A DNA stretch of 41,959 nucleotides from Clostridia bacterium (GCA_900770165.1 CAAGJJ010000038.1:1-41959); one strand, 5' to 3'; counted from the stretch's first letter, positions 25,038 through 34,497 are shown. Numbers and translations: made by a program. Notes: a model not told the origin generated them from the letters alone.

Positions 25038-26303
25038 TTGAAAAATACTTATACAAATAAGCCTCTTTGGACTTCAATAAATAAAGTACCATATACCTAC
25101 CCATGGTTATCTCACGATGAAAACACACAAATATGTATATTAGGTGGAGGTCTTACGGGTGCACTTTGTTGTTTTAAATCTATGTCGTTTGGTATAGATA
25201 CTGTGCTTATATCTGCAGACCCTATAGCTTCCTCTTTGACTGCTCAATCTTATGGTATAATGCAACTTCATGTAAATAAAGGGTTGTATATTCTTTCAAA
25301 AAAAATTGGTATATCAAATGCTATTAAAATTTATAACCTCATAAAAAATTCTATTGATGAAATTGAAGATTTGTGTTCTTCCCTTCCAAGCTCATGTGGA
25401 TTTAAAAGAGGTAACTCATTATTATTTACCCAAGATAAATCTAAAAATGAATTTATTCAAAAAGAATATATGCTTTTAAAACATAATGGATTTGACGTAA
25501 ACTTTATAACAAAAGAAGATGCATTAGAAAGGTTTCCGTTCAATATAGAATCTGGCATATTATATAATAACCTTGCTGCAACTGTTGATCCTTACATGTT
25601 AACACATGAAATAATTAAAAAATGTGAAGAATCTGGTGCAAGCATATATGAAAATTCACGTGTTGATGTTGTAGGATCAAACCACGCTATACCATATTTG
25701 AAAACAAATCTAGGAAAAAAGATTAATGCTAATAATATAATTTTTACTACAGGCAAAAGTATGAATAAGCTTTTAAGAGATATTGGCATAAAAAGAACTA
25801 GTTTTGCGGTTGCAACTAAACCAGTTGAAAACACTTCTAGATGGACTGATAATATATGTTTATTGAACTGCATAGATACCCCTAAAATGAACTTTGCTTT
25901 AACAAAAGATGATAGAATTCTTTCCTACGGTTTAGATGCAGGAATGACAAAACCATTTAGAAATTTAACGGGCCTTTTTTCAGATTCTGCCTGTATTAAC
26001 AGATTTGAAAATAAAAAATTTGACAGTCTTAGTGAGGGACTGTCATACTACTTTCCCAGGCTTTGTAACACCTCCCCAGAGTATGCATTTGCCACGGACT
26101 ATATACAAACTGAACAAGGGTTACCTATCATAGGAGAACTCGAAAACCTTAAAAATTGCTTATATTGTCTTTGCCCTGGAGACAACGGCATTGTATTTTC
26201 AGATATTGTATCTGACATGCTTTTAAAATTTTACAAAAGCGATGCCCCTTTTTTAAACAACTTCATAGATGTTCTAGAAAATACGCTAGTGGATAACCAC
26301 TAG
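25038..26303 (+). CDS. FAD-dependent oxidoreductase (DAO family)
   Basis: This is a cytoplasmic flavoenzyme of the D-amino-acid oxidase/glycine oxidase type. The N-terminal dinucleotide site is ICILGGGLTGALCCF (about 28-42). The second FAD-contacting region includes 'NIIFTTGKSMNKLLRD' (about 232-248), and the C-terminal part has the GLPIIGELENLKNCLYCLCPGDNGIVFS pattern. Substrates in the family are secondary or D-amines; the sequence does not tell which. The start is TTG at 25038 behind AAGAAGGTG. It stands alone, and its stop codon lies inside the terminator stem. Confidence 0.85.
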   Translation: MKNTYTNKPLWTSINKVPYTYPWLSHDENTQICILGGGLTGALCCFKSMSFGIDTVLISADPIASSLTAQSYGIMQLHVNKGLYILSKKIGISNAIKIYNLIKNSIDEIEDLCSSLPSSCGFKRGNSLLFTQDKSKNEFIQKEYMLLKHNGFDVNFITKEDALERFPFNIESGILYNNLAATVDPYMLTHEIIKKCEESGASIYENSRVDVVGSNHAIPYLKTNLGKKINANNIIFTTGKSMNKLLRDIGIKRTSFAVATKPVENTSRWTDNICLLNCIDTPKMNFALTKDDRILSYGLDAGMTKPFRNLTGLFSDSACINRFENKKFDSLSEGLSYYFPRLCNTSPEYAFATDYIQTEQGLPIIGELENLKNCLYCLCPGDNGIVFSDIVSDMLLKFYKSDAPFLNNFIDVLENTLVDNH

Positions 26304-26317
26304 CGTTTCATATTTTT
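26284..26317 (+). terminator. Hairpin spanning the oxidoreductase stop codon
   Basis: CGCTAGTGG (26284-26292) and CCACTAGCG (26297-26305) form a perfect 9-bp stem with an ATAA loop, followed by TTTCATATTTTT. The TAG stop (26301-26303) lies within the 3' arm, so the last codons encode the 5' arm. Confidence 0.7.
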
Positions 26318-26329
26318 AAAAAATCCACC

Positions 26330-26965
26330 TTATAAAACTGCCCTCAAAAATGCCATAAAAATAAGTAATAAGCCAGATATAATAACAAAAACTTTCGAAT
26401 CTATTTTAGATATAGATGATATCTTCTTACCTATTATATCGCCAACAGTTATAAATATGAGTTGGCATAATCCTACAGCTACAGGAATCATTAATGAATT
26501 AATACCCCCAGATACAACAGAACTAACACCCGCAGCAAAAGAATCGATTGATAATGCCGTACCTAAATAAATTGCCTCAATTATATCTATATGTTTAGAT
26601 TTATCAAAATCGCAAGATACCGGATTCTTTATTATTTTAATGGTTATTCCTAACGGTTTTAAAACTATGCTACGAGAACTTTTTGTCTTTTTTTCTCTTT
26701 TTGGCAGTAATGCAGATAAAATTATAAATAGCCCTAAAAATGCCAACATAAGGCTACCTATTATTTCCGCTGCTTTTTGTGGAACTACTATTAAAATTAT
26801 ATTTCCTAAAGTCACCGCAATAGCTGTAAATATTACTGATATTACACAAATTATCAGCTTTGCTGACCATGGTACTTTTATTTTTCTTATTCCATACGAT
26901 ATCCCTATTCCAAGAGAATCCATACTTAGAGAAACAGAGAGTAAAATTAAAGCTAAAGCTTTCAT
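26330..26965 (-). CDS. ytaF: Sporulation membrane protein YtaF, MntP-like
   Basis: This 211-residue integral membrane protein has about six segments and the two-fold repeat of the MntP/YtaF group. Each half has an acidic membrane motif: 'SLSMDSLGIGISYG' (about 14-27) and 'ALSIDSFAAGVSS' (about 136-148). These aspartates may bind a divalent cation. A charged cytoplasmic loop lies near 90-125. YtaF proteins are tied to sporulation by annotation, though the role is unclear. The ATG follows TTAGGAGGG. It is divergent from the Ca2+ ATPase gene, and a metal-ion theme for both is possible but unproven. Confidence 0.87.
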   Translation of the reverse strand: MKALALILLSVSLSMDSLGIGISYGIRKIKVPWSAKLIICVISVIFTAIAVTLGNIILIVVPQKAAEIIGSLMLAFLGLFIILSALLPKREKKTKSSRSIVLKPLGITIKIIKNPVSCDFDKSKHIDIIEAIYLGTALSIDSFAAGVSSVVSGGINSLMIPVAVGLCQLIFITVGDIIGKKISSISKIDSKVFVIISGLLLIFMAFLRAVL

Positions 26966-27157
26966 AACTCCCTCCTAATATACCGCTTCGGCATATGTGG
27001 CCTTTTAAAAATAAAACTAAATTATTATAACTACCGCTTTATATAATAATTTTAATACACCATTATATGCTACATTTTATTTTCTGGTTACGCGCATACA
27101 AGCTATATTTTTTATATATAATGTTATATAGTCTATAATTCTTGGGAGTTGATAAGC

Positions 27158-29818
27158 ATGGAATGGCATAGTTTGGGCATAGAAGAAGTTCTAAAGAAAT
27201 TCGACGTATCTAAGAAAAATGGTCTTAACGCCAAAGAAGTAAATGCTCGTTTATCAAAATACGGTGAAAACAAAATATTAGAAAAGAAAAATAAAAGCAT
27301 AATTATAAAATTCCTTGAACAATTTAAAGATTTCATGGTAATTATTCTGCTTATTGCAGCTGTAATATCATTTTTAACTTCAATATTTGAAAATAGCAGT
27401 GACTATATTGATTCCGTTATAATTTTATTTATAGTAGTACTAAATGCCATAATAGGAGTTATACAAGAAAATAAGGCTGAAAAAGCTATAGATGCTTTAA
27501 AAAAGCTTTCTGCTCCCCATGCTAGACTCATAAGAGGAGGAAAAGAAATACATACAGATTCTAAAAATGTTGTTCCAGGTGATATCTTACTATTAGATAC
27601 TGGTGATTTCATATGTGCAGATGCAAGGTTAATAGAATCTTACAATTTAAAAACCGAAGAATCTGCCTTAACAGGTGAATCTCTGCCCTCTGAAAAAAAT
27701 GCCGATTTAATACTCAGTTCCAATAAAGGAATAGGCGATAGAAAAAATATGGTTTTTTCTAGCAGTGTTGTAATTTCTGGTCACGCAGTTGCTGTAGTTG
27801 TTGCAACTGGCATGGATACTCAAGTTGGAAAAATTGCAACAATGATCAACCAAGAAGATTCTCCTCAAACTCCTCTTCAAAAGAAACTTGCTCAAACTAG
27901 CAAGATCTTAGGTATTGGAGCTATAATAATTTGTATTGGTATTTTCTTTTTAGGATTAATGCAAAATACGAATCCTTTAGAAATGTTTATGATATCAATA
28001 AGCTTAGCAGTTGCAGCAATTCCAGAAGGATTGCCTGCTGTTGTAACAATAGTACTTGCCATGGGAGTAAAGCGAATGGCAATTAACCGTGCAATAATAA
28101 GAAAATTGCCTGCTGTTGAAACGTTAGGAAGTGCAACTGTTATTTGCTCTGATAAAACAGGAACACTAACACAAAATAAAATGACCGTAAAAAAACTTAG
28201 TAATGTAAACAACTATGTAGACTTTTCTTCAGATGAAGGATTAAATATCTTAACAATGGCATCGCTTTGTAATAATTCTAGCTTAACTGGAGACTTTGGA
28301 CATTGGAAAGCTTCTGGTGAACCCACTGAAAAAGCCATAGTTTTAGCTGCTGCAAAATCTGGAAAAGTAAAATCTGCAATAGATAACCAATTTCCTCGAG
28401 TTGGTGAGGCTCCATTTGATTCTAAAAGAAAATTAATGAGCACAATACATAAACTTGGAGAAAATAGATATAGAATAATTACTAAAGGTGCTCCAGATGT
28501 ATTAATTAGTCATTGTATTTCTTATAGTTCAAATGGAACTGTAGGAAAACTAGACTACAAAACAACACGTGCTATTGAAAAACAAAATAAAGAAATGGCT
28601 GAAAATGCCCTTAGAGTTCTCGCAGTTGCATACAGAGACATTCCTTACCAACCAACCTCTGCAAAAGATATGGAAAAAGAATTATGTTTTTGTGGTCTAA
28701 TTGGTATGATTGACCCCCCACGACCTCAAGTTAAACATGCTGTTGCTGAATGTATAAACGCAGGCATTAAACCTGCAATGATTACAGGAGACCATATAAT
28801 AACCGCTTCTGCAATTGCTAAAGAACTTGGTATTTTAAGAAATGGTGACCTTGCTATAACAGGAAATGAAATTGAAAAAATGTCTCAAGAAGATTTAGAA
28901 AAAAGAATACACTCATACTCGGTTTTTGCAAGAGTATCTCCCGAGCATAAAGTAAGAATAGTAAAAGCTTTTCAAAAAAATGGCGAAATTGTTGCAATGA
29001 CTGGCGACGGTGTTAACGATGCTCCAGCTCTTAAATCTGCAGATATAGGCTGTGCTATGGGACGTTCAGGAACAGATGTAGCAAAAGAGGCATCTGATAT
29101 GATTTTAACCGATGACAATTTTGCAACTATAATACATGCTGTAAAACAGGGACGAGGTATTTTTGAAAATATTAAAAAAACAATCCACTTCCTTTTATCT
29201 ACAAATATCGGTGAAATAATAACAGTTCTTGTTGCATTTTTAATGGGTATACCTACACCATTATTAGCAATTCAACTTTTATGGGTAAACCTTGTAACCG
29301 ATTCATTTCCTGCTCTTGCATTAGGTGTAGAACCAATAGACCCAGACATAATGAAACAAAAACCTGTTAAATCTAAAAATAGTATATTATCAGGTGGAAT
29401 GGGATATAATATATGTGTTGAAGGTTGTTTTATAGGTGTAATATCTCTTTTAGCTTTTGTTATTGGAATAAAGTTCTTTGATACTACAGCTAACCCTATA
29501 ATTGGTAGAACAATGGCATTTTGTGTTTTAAGTTTATCTCAGATAGTTCACGCTTTTAATGTAAGAAGTGAAAAATCTTTCTTTAAATATGGCCTTTTAC
29601 GAAATCCTCATATGTCAATTTCATTCATCGTTTGCTTAATTTTACAGCTATCTGTAGTATCTATTCCATCTATAGCAAATGTTTTTAAAACCATCCCTCT
29701 TAATTTTACTCAATGGACTGTTGTTTCTCTTCTTTCGGTTTCTATATTAGTATTAGTTGAAATAGAAAAGTATATTGTAAGGCTCAAAAATTTAATAAAA
29801 AATCAATCTAACGCTTAA
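27158..29818 (+). CDS. Calcium-translocating P-type ATPase, SERCA-like
   Basis: This is a P2A-type ATPase that exports Ca2+. The actuator motif TGES is at about 172-175, the phosphorylated aspartate in CSDKTGTLT at about 332, and the hinge motif MTGDGVNDAPAL later. The membrane calcium-site motifs AAIPEGLPA (segment 4) and NLVTDSFPALALG (segment 6) match the Ca2+ pumps rather than Na+/K+ or H+ pumps. The 886 residues are normal. I chose the ATG at 27158 because GGGAG sits nine bases before it; the TTG at 27149 touches the binding site. A terminator follows. Confidence 0.95.
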   Translation: MEWHSLGIEEVLKKFDVSKKNGLNAKEVNARLSKYGENKILEKKNKSIIIKFLEQFKDFMVIILLIAAVISFLTSIFENSSDYIDSVIILFIVVLNAIIGVIQENKAEKAIDALKKLSAPHARLIRGGKEIHTDSKNVVPGDILLLDTGDFICADARLIESYNLKTEESALTGESLPSEKNADLILSSNKGIGDRKNMVFSSSVVISGHAVAVVVATGMDTQVGKIATMINQEDSPQTPLQKKLAQTSKILGIGAIIICIGIFFLGLMQNTNPLEMFMISISLAVAAIPEGLPAVVTIVLAMGVKRMAINRAIIRKLPAVETLGSATVICSDKTGTLTQNKMTVKKLSNVNNYVDFSSDEGLNILTMASLCNNSSLTGDFGHWKASGEPTEKAIVLAAAKSGKVKSAIDNQFPRVGEAPFDSKRKLMSTIHKLGENRYRIITKGAPDVLISHCISYSSNGTVGKLDYKTTRAIEKQNKEMAENALRVLAVAYRDIPYQPTSAKDMEKELCFCGLIGMIDPPRPQVKHAVAECINAGIKPAMITGDHIITASAIAKELGILRNGDLAITGNEIEKMSQEDLEKRIHSYSVFARVSPEHKVRIVKAFQKNGEIVAMTGDGVNDAPALKSADIGCAMGRSGTDVAKEASDMILTDDNFATIIHAVKQGRGIFENIKKTIHFLLSTNIGEIITVLVAFLMGIPTPLLAIQLLWVNLVTDSFPALALGVEPIDPDIMKQKPVKSKNSILSGGMGYNICVEGCFIGVISLLAFVIGIKFFDTTANPIIGRTMAFCVLSLSQIVHAFNVRSEKSFFKYGLLRNPHMSISFIVCLILQLSVVSIPSIANVFKTIPLNFTQWTVVSLLSVSILVLVEIEKYIVRLKNLIKNQSNA

Positions 29819-29828
29819 CCTCAGTTGA

Positions 29829-29875
29829 AAAATTACGACTATTAGTTTTACTATTCCAAAGTCGTAATTTTTTTG
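29829..29875 (+). terminator. Terminator of the Ca2+ ATPase gene
   Basis: AAATTACGACT and AGTCGTAATTT form an 11-bp stem with a 19-base loop, followed by eight T. Confidence 0.75.
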
Positions 29876-29917
29876 CTATAATACTATTTATTATAACTAA
29901 TTTAAAGGGGTGTCTGC

Positions 29918-30406
29918 GTGTTTTTTCGCACATTTACATTTTCTAATATACTTATAAATACTTTGCTTATATTGCTATGGCATATGCTTTGCTTTGTTTT
30001 ATGTATTAAATGCAATCCTTCTGTATATAATCCAAATAAAAAGATGTTCCAACCTAAAAAATGGGAAAGAAATGGTAAATGGTATGAAAGTAAATTACAC
30101 ATCAAAAAGTGGAAAGATCATCTTCCCCAACATGCAGGCAAAGATGGATTTTCAAAAAAACATTTCACAAATCTCTCCCTTGAGTATATAGATATTTTTA
30201 TAGTAGAAACCTGCAGAGCAGAATGGAACCATAAAATGAGTTGTATATACATTATAATTACATTTATTATAAGCCCTTTACCAATAGCTATTATCTTTTC
30301 TATATTTACAATACTTGCAAACGTTCCCTTTTTTATAATACAACGTTATAATAGGTTTAGGCTTTTAAGAGTCAAACAGAAACTTTATAAATCTAGGAAG
30401 GATTAA
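29918..30406 (+). CDS. CrtO-like glycosyl-diaponeurosporenoate acyltransferase family protein
   Basis: This 162-residue membrane protein has three hydrophobic stretches (about 9-29, 105-124 and 125-142). A conserved segment 'FQPKKWERNGKWYESKLHIKKWKDHLPQ' lies between the first and second, with WE, the KLHIKKWK motif and an H. A later 'ETCRAEWNHK' segment (about 88-97) has E and H residues typical of the family. In staphylococci the homologue adds a fatty acyl chain to a carotenoid. No carotenoid gene lies nearby, so the lipid substrate here is unknown. The start is GTG at 29918 behind AAAGGGG. Its end carries the binding site of rsmE, 2 bp on. Confidence 0.78.
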   Translation: MFFRTFTFSNILINTLLILLWHMLCFVLCIKCNPSVYNPNKKMFQPKKWERNGKWYESKLHIKKWKDHLPQHAGKDGFSKKHFTNLSLEYIDIFIVETCRAEWNHKMSCIYIIITFIISPLPIAIIFSIFTILANVPFFIIQRYNRFRLLRVKQKLYKSRKD

Positions 30407-30408
30407 CT

Positions 30409-31137
30409 ATGCCAAGATTTTTTGTAGATAGTAATGTTAACGACACACTCTGTTTAGAAGGAGCAGATGCAATACACATATCTAAATCATTAAGAATGAA
30501 AACTGGTGATGAATTAATAATTTGTGATAAAAACGAAACAGATCACAGATGTATAATAACTAATATAGAAAATAATTCTATTTTTCTAAAGGTTATAGAA
30601 TCTACTCATTGTATTAATGAACCAAATATTTACGTTACGTTATATCAAGCTATCCCTAAAGCGGACAAAATGGACTTGATTGTTCAAAAATGCGTTGAAC
30701 TTGGGGTAGATAAAATTGTTCCAGTGGTAACAGAAAGATGCATCTCACGACCTAATACCAAATCTATAAATAAAAAAATAATTAGATGGCAAAAAATATC
30801 TGAAGAAGCTGCTAAACAATCTAGAAGAGGAAAAATTCCAAAAATAGAATCTTTAATTAACTTAGAATGTGCAGCTAAAAAGTCTCAAGAAAGTGACTGT
30901 TCGTTAGTATTTTACGAATTGAGCGGTAAAAAAATAAACGATATCATTAACCACTCGCCAAAAACTATATCTATATTCATTGGTCCTGAGGGTGGATTCA
31001 CTGAACAGGAAATCTCTATTTTATCATCTTATAATGTTATACCTGCCACATTAGGAAAACGTATTTTAAGAACAGAAACAGCTCCCATTGCAGCATTATC
31101 TATTATAATGTATGAAACCGGAAATATGGAAATTTAA
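30409..31137 (+). CDS. rsmE: 16S rRNA (uracil-1498-N3)-methyltransferase
   Basis: This SPOUT-class methyltransferase uses S-adenosylmethionine to modify U1498 of 16S rRNA. It has an N-terminal PUA-like domain (about 1-70) and a C-terminal knotted domain. Family signatures are 'LYQAIPKADKMDLIVQKCVELGVDKIVPV', FIGPEGGFTEQEI (about 190-202), and LGKRILRTETAPIAAL (about 218-233). The 242 residues are full length. The ATG follows AGGAAGG inside the preceding gene end, so the two are cotranscribed. A terminator follows. Confidence 0.95.
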   Translation: MPRFFVDSNVNDTLCLEGADAIHISKSLRMKTGDELIICDKNETDHRCIITNIENNSIFLKVIESTHCINEPNIYVTLYQAIPKADKMDLIVQKCVELGVDKIVPVVTERCISRPNTKSINKKIIRWQKISEEAAKQSRRGKIPKIESLINLECAAKKSQESDCSLVFYELSGKKINDIINHSPKTISIFIGPEGGFTEQEISILSSYNVIPATLGKRILRTETAPIAALSIIMYETGNMEI

Positions 31138-31148
31138 TAAAATACATA

Positions 31149-31184
31149 AAACAATTAGATTTAATATAGTCTAATTGTTTTTTT
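31149..31184 (+). terminator. rsmE terminator
   Basis: AACAATTAGA and TCTAATTGTT form a 10-bp stem with a 10-base loop, followed by seven T in total. Confidence 0.8.
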
Positions 31185-31265
31185 ATTGAAATTTTTATAC
31201 TTGAATATATAGATATAATTTCGGAAAAATAAAATTATATACTAATTGTGATTGGTGGTTTTATA

Positions 31266-32291
31266 ATGGCAAAAAGAATAGGTAGATATACTCTTCAAAT
31301 GGAAAATATGCCATCTGTACAAGGATTTGCATCTGTTTGTGGAAAAAAGGAATCTGAAGGACCTTTAGGAAAACACTTTGATCAAACTTTTGACGACACT
31401 ACACTTGGAGAATCAAGCTGGGAAAAAGCTGAAAGTAGACTCCAAACAGAAGCAGTAAACAGAGCTTTAGAAAAAGCATCGGTAAATGCTTCAGATATAG
31501 ATTTTATATTTGCAGGTGACCTTTTAAACCAATGCATATCATCAACATTTGGTTTAAAAAATTTAGAAATACCGTTTCTAGGACAATATGGTGCATGCTC
31601 TACAATGGCGCAAACTCTAGCATTATCTTCAATAATGGTAGACACCGGTGTTGCAGAAAGATGTATTGCTGTAACCTCTTCACATTTTTGTTCTGCAGAG
31701 CGTCAATTTAGGTTTCCTTTGGAATATGGAGGGCAAAGAACTCCAACCGCACAATGGACAGTAACTGGATCTGGTGCAATAGTAGTTGGTAATACTGGAG
31801 AAAGCCCATGTATCTCAGCTATAACAGTAGGAAAAATAATTGATATGGGTATTAAAGATGCCAATAATATGGGGGCTGCAATGGCTCCAGCTGCTGCTGC
31901 AACCATAACAAACTTTCTTAAAGACACAAAATCAAATCCAAACGATTACGATTTAATTTTAACTGGAGATCTTGGTACTGTAGGGTCTAAACTATTAATT
32001 GAACTACTTCAAAAAGATAATATAGATATCAAAAATAAACACAGCGATTGTGGTGTTATGATATACGATATAAAAAATCAAGATGTTCATGCAGGTGGTT
32101 CAGGATGTGGATGCTCTGCTTCTGTTTTATGTTCAGTTATTTTAAACCAACTAAAAAATGGAGAATTATCAAATGTCCTATTCGTTGCTACAGGAGCACT
32201 AATGTCTCCAACTTCATCACAGCAAGGTGAAAGTATTCCTGGTATTGCGCACCTAGTTCATTTAAAAAGTTGTAGTGGAAAGCTAAATTAA
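31266..32291 (+). CDS. spoVAD: Stage V sporulation protein AD
   Basis: SpoVAD has a thiolase-like fold and binds dipicolinic acid during its uptake into the forespore. The 341 residues match family length. Typical segments are 'MPSVQGFASVCGKKESEGPLGKHFD' near the N-terminus, 'YGACSTMAQTLALSS' with Cys111, the 'LEYGGQRTPTAQWTVTGSGA' segment, and 'HAGGSGCGCSASVLCSV' near the end. I chose ATG 31266 over an upstream frame start, since GGTGG sits seven bases before it and MAKRIGRYTLQ is the usual beginning. The usual partners spoVAC and spoVAE are not adjacent here, since rsmE precedes and a convergent gene follows. Confidence 0.93.
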   Translation: MAKRIGRYTLQMENMPSVQGFASVCGKKESEGPLGKHFDQTFDDTTLGESSWEKAESRLQTEAVNRALEKASVNASDIDFIFAGDLLNQCISSTFGLKNLEIPFLGQYGACSTMAQTLALSSIMVDTGVAERCIAVTSSHFCSAERQFRFPLEYGGQRTPTAQWTVTGSGAIVVGNTGESPCISAITVGKIIDMGIKDANNMGAAMAPAAAATITNFLKDTKSNPNDYDLILTGDLGTVGSKLLIELLQKDNIDIKNKHSDCGVMIYDIKNQDVHAGGSGCGCSASVLCSVILNQLKNGELSNVLFVATGALMSPTSSQQGESIPGIAHLVHLKSCSGKLN

Positions 32292-32313
32292 ATATACACT
32301 TAAATAAAATAAA

Positions 32314-32347
32314 TGCTGCTGCAAAACTTAATTTGCAGCAGTACTTT
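32314..32347. terminator. Bidirectional terminator
   Basis: TGCTGCAAA and TTTGCAGCA flank an ACTTAA loop between convergent spoVAD and the nucleotide-sugar dehydratase gene. The plus-strand tail has five T. Confidence 0.7.
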
Positions 32348-34222
32348 TTAACCTTTATTATGTTTAAATGTTGGAACAATAGATGATATTGCCTTTTCTA
32401 TTTCATCTTCATCATTATCATCTGCACAACGTTTTAAATCTTCTAATTGCTCTTTAAACTTAACTACATCTATATTTATAGGCTTACCTATATAAATCTT
32501 TTCACTATCAGTCTTTTTAATTCCTTCTTCATCTAACAGAAGTTCTTCATACAATTTTTCCCCTGGCCTTAAGCCTGTATACTCAATAATAATATCTTTA
32601 CCAGGTTTAAAACCAGATAACCTAATAAGATTCTCAGCAAGATCTTTAATCTTAACTGCATCTCCCATATCAAGAATAAATATCTCTCCACCCTTAGCCA
32701 GGCCTCCAGCGGTAAGTACTAATGATACAGCCTCTGGTATTGTCATGAAGTATCTAATTATATCTGGGTGAGTAACAGTTACTGGTCCTCCATTTTTTAT
32801 TTGCTCTTTAAATAAAGGAATAACAGAACCATTTGAGCCTAATACATTACCAAATCTAACAGCTACAAACTCTGTTGAACTATTTTTATCCATCAACTGG
32901 ATAATCATTTCACATATTCTTTTCGTTGCGCCCATAATATTAGTTGGGTTAACAGCTTTATCTGTTGAAATTTGTACGAACTTTCTAACTTTATATTTGC
33001 TAGATAGCTCTGCAACATTTAAAGTTCCAAAAACATTATTTTTAACCGCCTCTTCTGGATTTTTCTCCATAAGCGGAACATGTTTATGAGCTGCAGCATG
33101 AAATACAACATCTATATTTCTGCTTTCAAATATCCTTTCAAGCTTTTCTCTATCTCTAACAGAAGCAATTTCAACTTCAAAGTTGAGTTTATCTCCATAT
33201 TTTCTTTTCAATTCTTGTTGAATTTCATAGGCATTATTTTCATATATATCAAGTATAATTAGGTTTTTGGGGTGTAATGTTGCTATTTGTCTACAAAGTT
33301 CAGATCCAATTGATCCTCCACCGCCAGTGACAAGTATATTTTGATTTACTAAATATTCACCATATTTTTCTGTTTCAAAAATAATAGGTTCTCTACCCAA
33401 TAAATCTTCAACTTCAACACGCCTAATAGATTCAGTTACAGGTTTATTATTGGTTAGTACATCATATATATTGGGAACAATTTTAACTTCAAGACCTGTT
33501 TTTGCACAAATATCTAAAATCCTGCGTTTTTCACCAAGTGAAGCTTGACATATTGTAAATATAATAACTTCTATTTCATAATTCTTACATATATCAGGAA
33601 TTTCGTAAGTTGAACCTGCAACCTTTACACCAGAAATACGACGTCCGATTTTTTCTCTATCATCATCGACCATACATATTGGTATAAATTCATTATCTGC
33701 ATATTTGGAAAGTTCTCTTAAAACTAAAACCGATGCTTCGCCTGCACCAACTATAAGTGCCCTTCTTTTTGTATTACCACTTACGCCTTTGTGTTCAATT
33801 ATAAAATTAACACGGTAAACAAACCTAAAAACAAACATTAGAAATGTAGTAATTAGTGCATCTAATGTATAAATTCTTATTCCCAAATTCATTAACTCAT
33901 GCTCTGAGGAAACAGTAGAAACAAATGTTGTTACAATAAAAAATAAAAGGTTTGCACAAACAGAAGCTAGGCCTGCATAAAAAAAGTCTTCTATATCAGC
34001 ATATCTCCATATTTTATCGTACATCCTAAACAATAGAAAGGTAACTGTAAAACAAATGTTAAAAACAATTAAAGTTGAAATAAATAGCCTTTCATAATCA
34101 TACAAAAGGAAACTTGCCTTACATATTGCAAAAGCAAAATAGAATGAAACATTCCAAAGTATAAAATCGCATAAAAATAATATAAGTTTTCTAGATTTTT
34201 TTAACTTCCCATATATACTCAT
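32348..34222 (-). CDS. CapD-type nucleotide-sugar 4,6-dehydratase, membrane form
   Basis: This long-form polysaccharide biosynthesis protein is related to PglF, WbpM and CapD, and probably converts UDP-GlcNAc to a 4-keto-6-deoxy sugar. Four N-terminal membrane segments (within about 10-125) are followed by a Rossmann-like domain with GAGEASVLVLREL (about 160-172) and a second SDR domain with TGGGGSIGSE (about 299-308). In 'STDKAVNPTNIMGATKR' the MxxxK pair replaces the usual YxxxK, as in this family. I prefer ATG 34222 with GAGAG upstream over TTG 34237. No other sugar genes are adjacent, so the pathway lies elsewhere. Confidence 0.92.
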   Translation of the reverse strand: MSIYGKLKKSRKLILFLCDFILWNVSFYFAFAICKASFLLYDYERLFISTLIVFNICFTVTFLLFRMYDKIWRYADIEDFFYAGLASVCANLLFFIVTTFVSTVSSEHELMNLGIRIYTLDALITTFLMFVFRFVYRVNFIIEHKGVSGNTKRRALIVGAGEASVLVLRELSKYADNEFIPICMVDDDREKIGRRISGVKVAGSTYEIPDICKNYEIEVIIFTICQASLGEKRRILDICAKTGLEVKIVPNIYDVLTNNKPVTESIRRVEVEDLLGREPIIFETEKYGEYLVNQNILVTGGGGSIGSELCRQIATLHPKNLIILDIYENNAYEIQQELKRKYGDKLNFEVEIASVRDREKLERIFESRNIDVVFHAAAHKHVPLMEKNPEEAVKNNVFGTLNVAELSSKYKVRKFVQISTDKAVNPTNIMGATKRICEMIIQLMDKNSSTEFVAVRFGNVLGSNGSVIPLFKEQIKNGGPVTVTHPDIIRYFMTIPEAVSLVLTAGGLAKGGEIFILDMGDAVKIKDLAENLIRLSGFKPGKDIIIEYTGLRPGEKLYEELLLDEEGIKKTDSEKIYIGKPINIDVVKFKEQLEDLKRCADDNDEDEIEKAISSIVPTFKHNKG

Positions 34223-34345
34223 AAAATCATCTCTCAATTTAAATATTTATATTTATAAAAAAACATTTCTGTCCCAAGAATTATACACTAAAAATAGCCA
34301 AAATTCAAGTTAATAACCTATACATAAATTAAAAATGTCACAAAA

Positions 34346-34441
34346 AGTAAGTATTGTGTAATATATAATTGAATGTAAATAAATACTTAGATATTTTCCA
34401 CATAAATAAGTATTGTAATTTTCAAACATAAACGTTATAAT
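34346..34441 (+). promoter_or_regulatory. Promoter with repeated TAAGTATTGT elements
   Basis: TTGTAA (34413-34418), a 17-base spacer and TATAAT (34436-34441) make a good promoter for the activase gene. The element TAAGTATTGT occurs about 34348 and again about 34407, where it overlaps the -35 box; an inverted AATACTTA lies between (about 34382). These could be regulator sites. Confidence 0.55.
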
Positions 34442-34497
34442 TCTCTAATAGAGATATTATGTATGTTTATTTTTTAGGTTTTATGGGAGGTATTGGT

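Noticed and set aside
31185..31265. Sporulation (sigma-G type) promoter for spoVAD
   Set aside because: A TGAATA-like -35 is present near 31202, but no CATACTA-like -10 sits at the needed distance.
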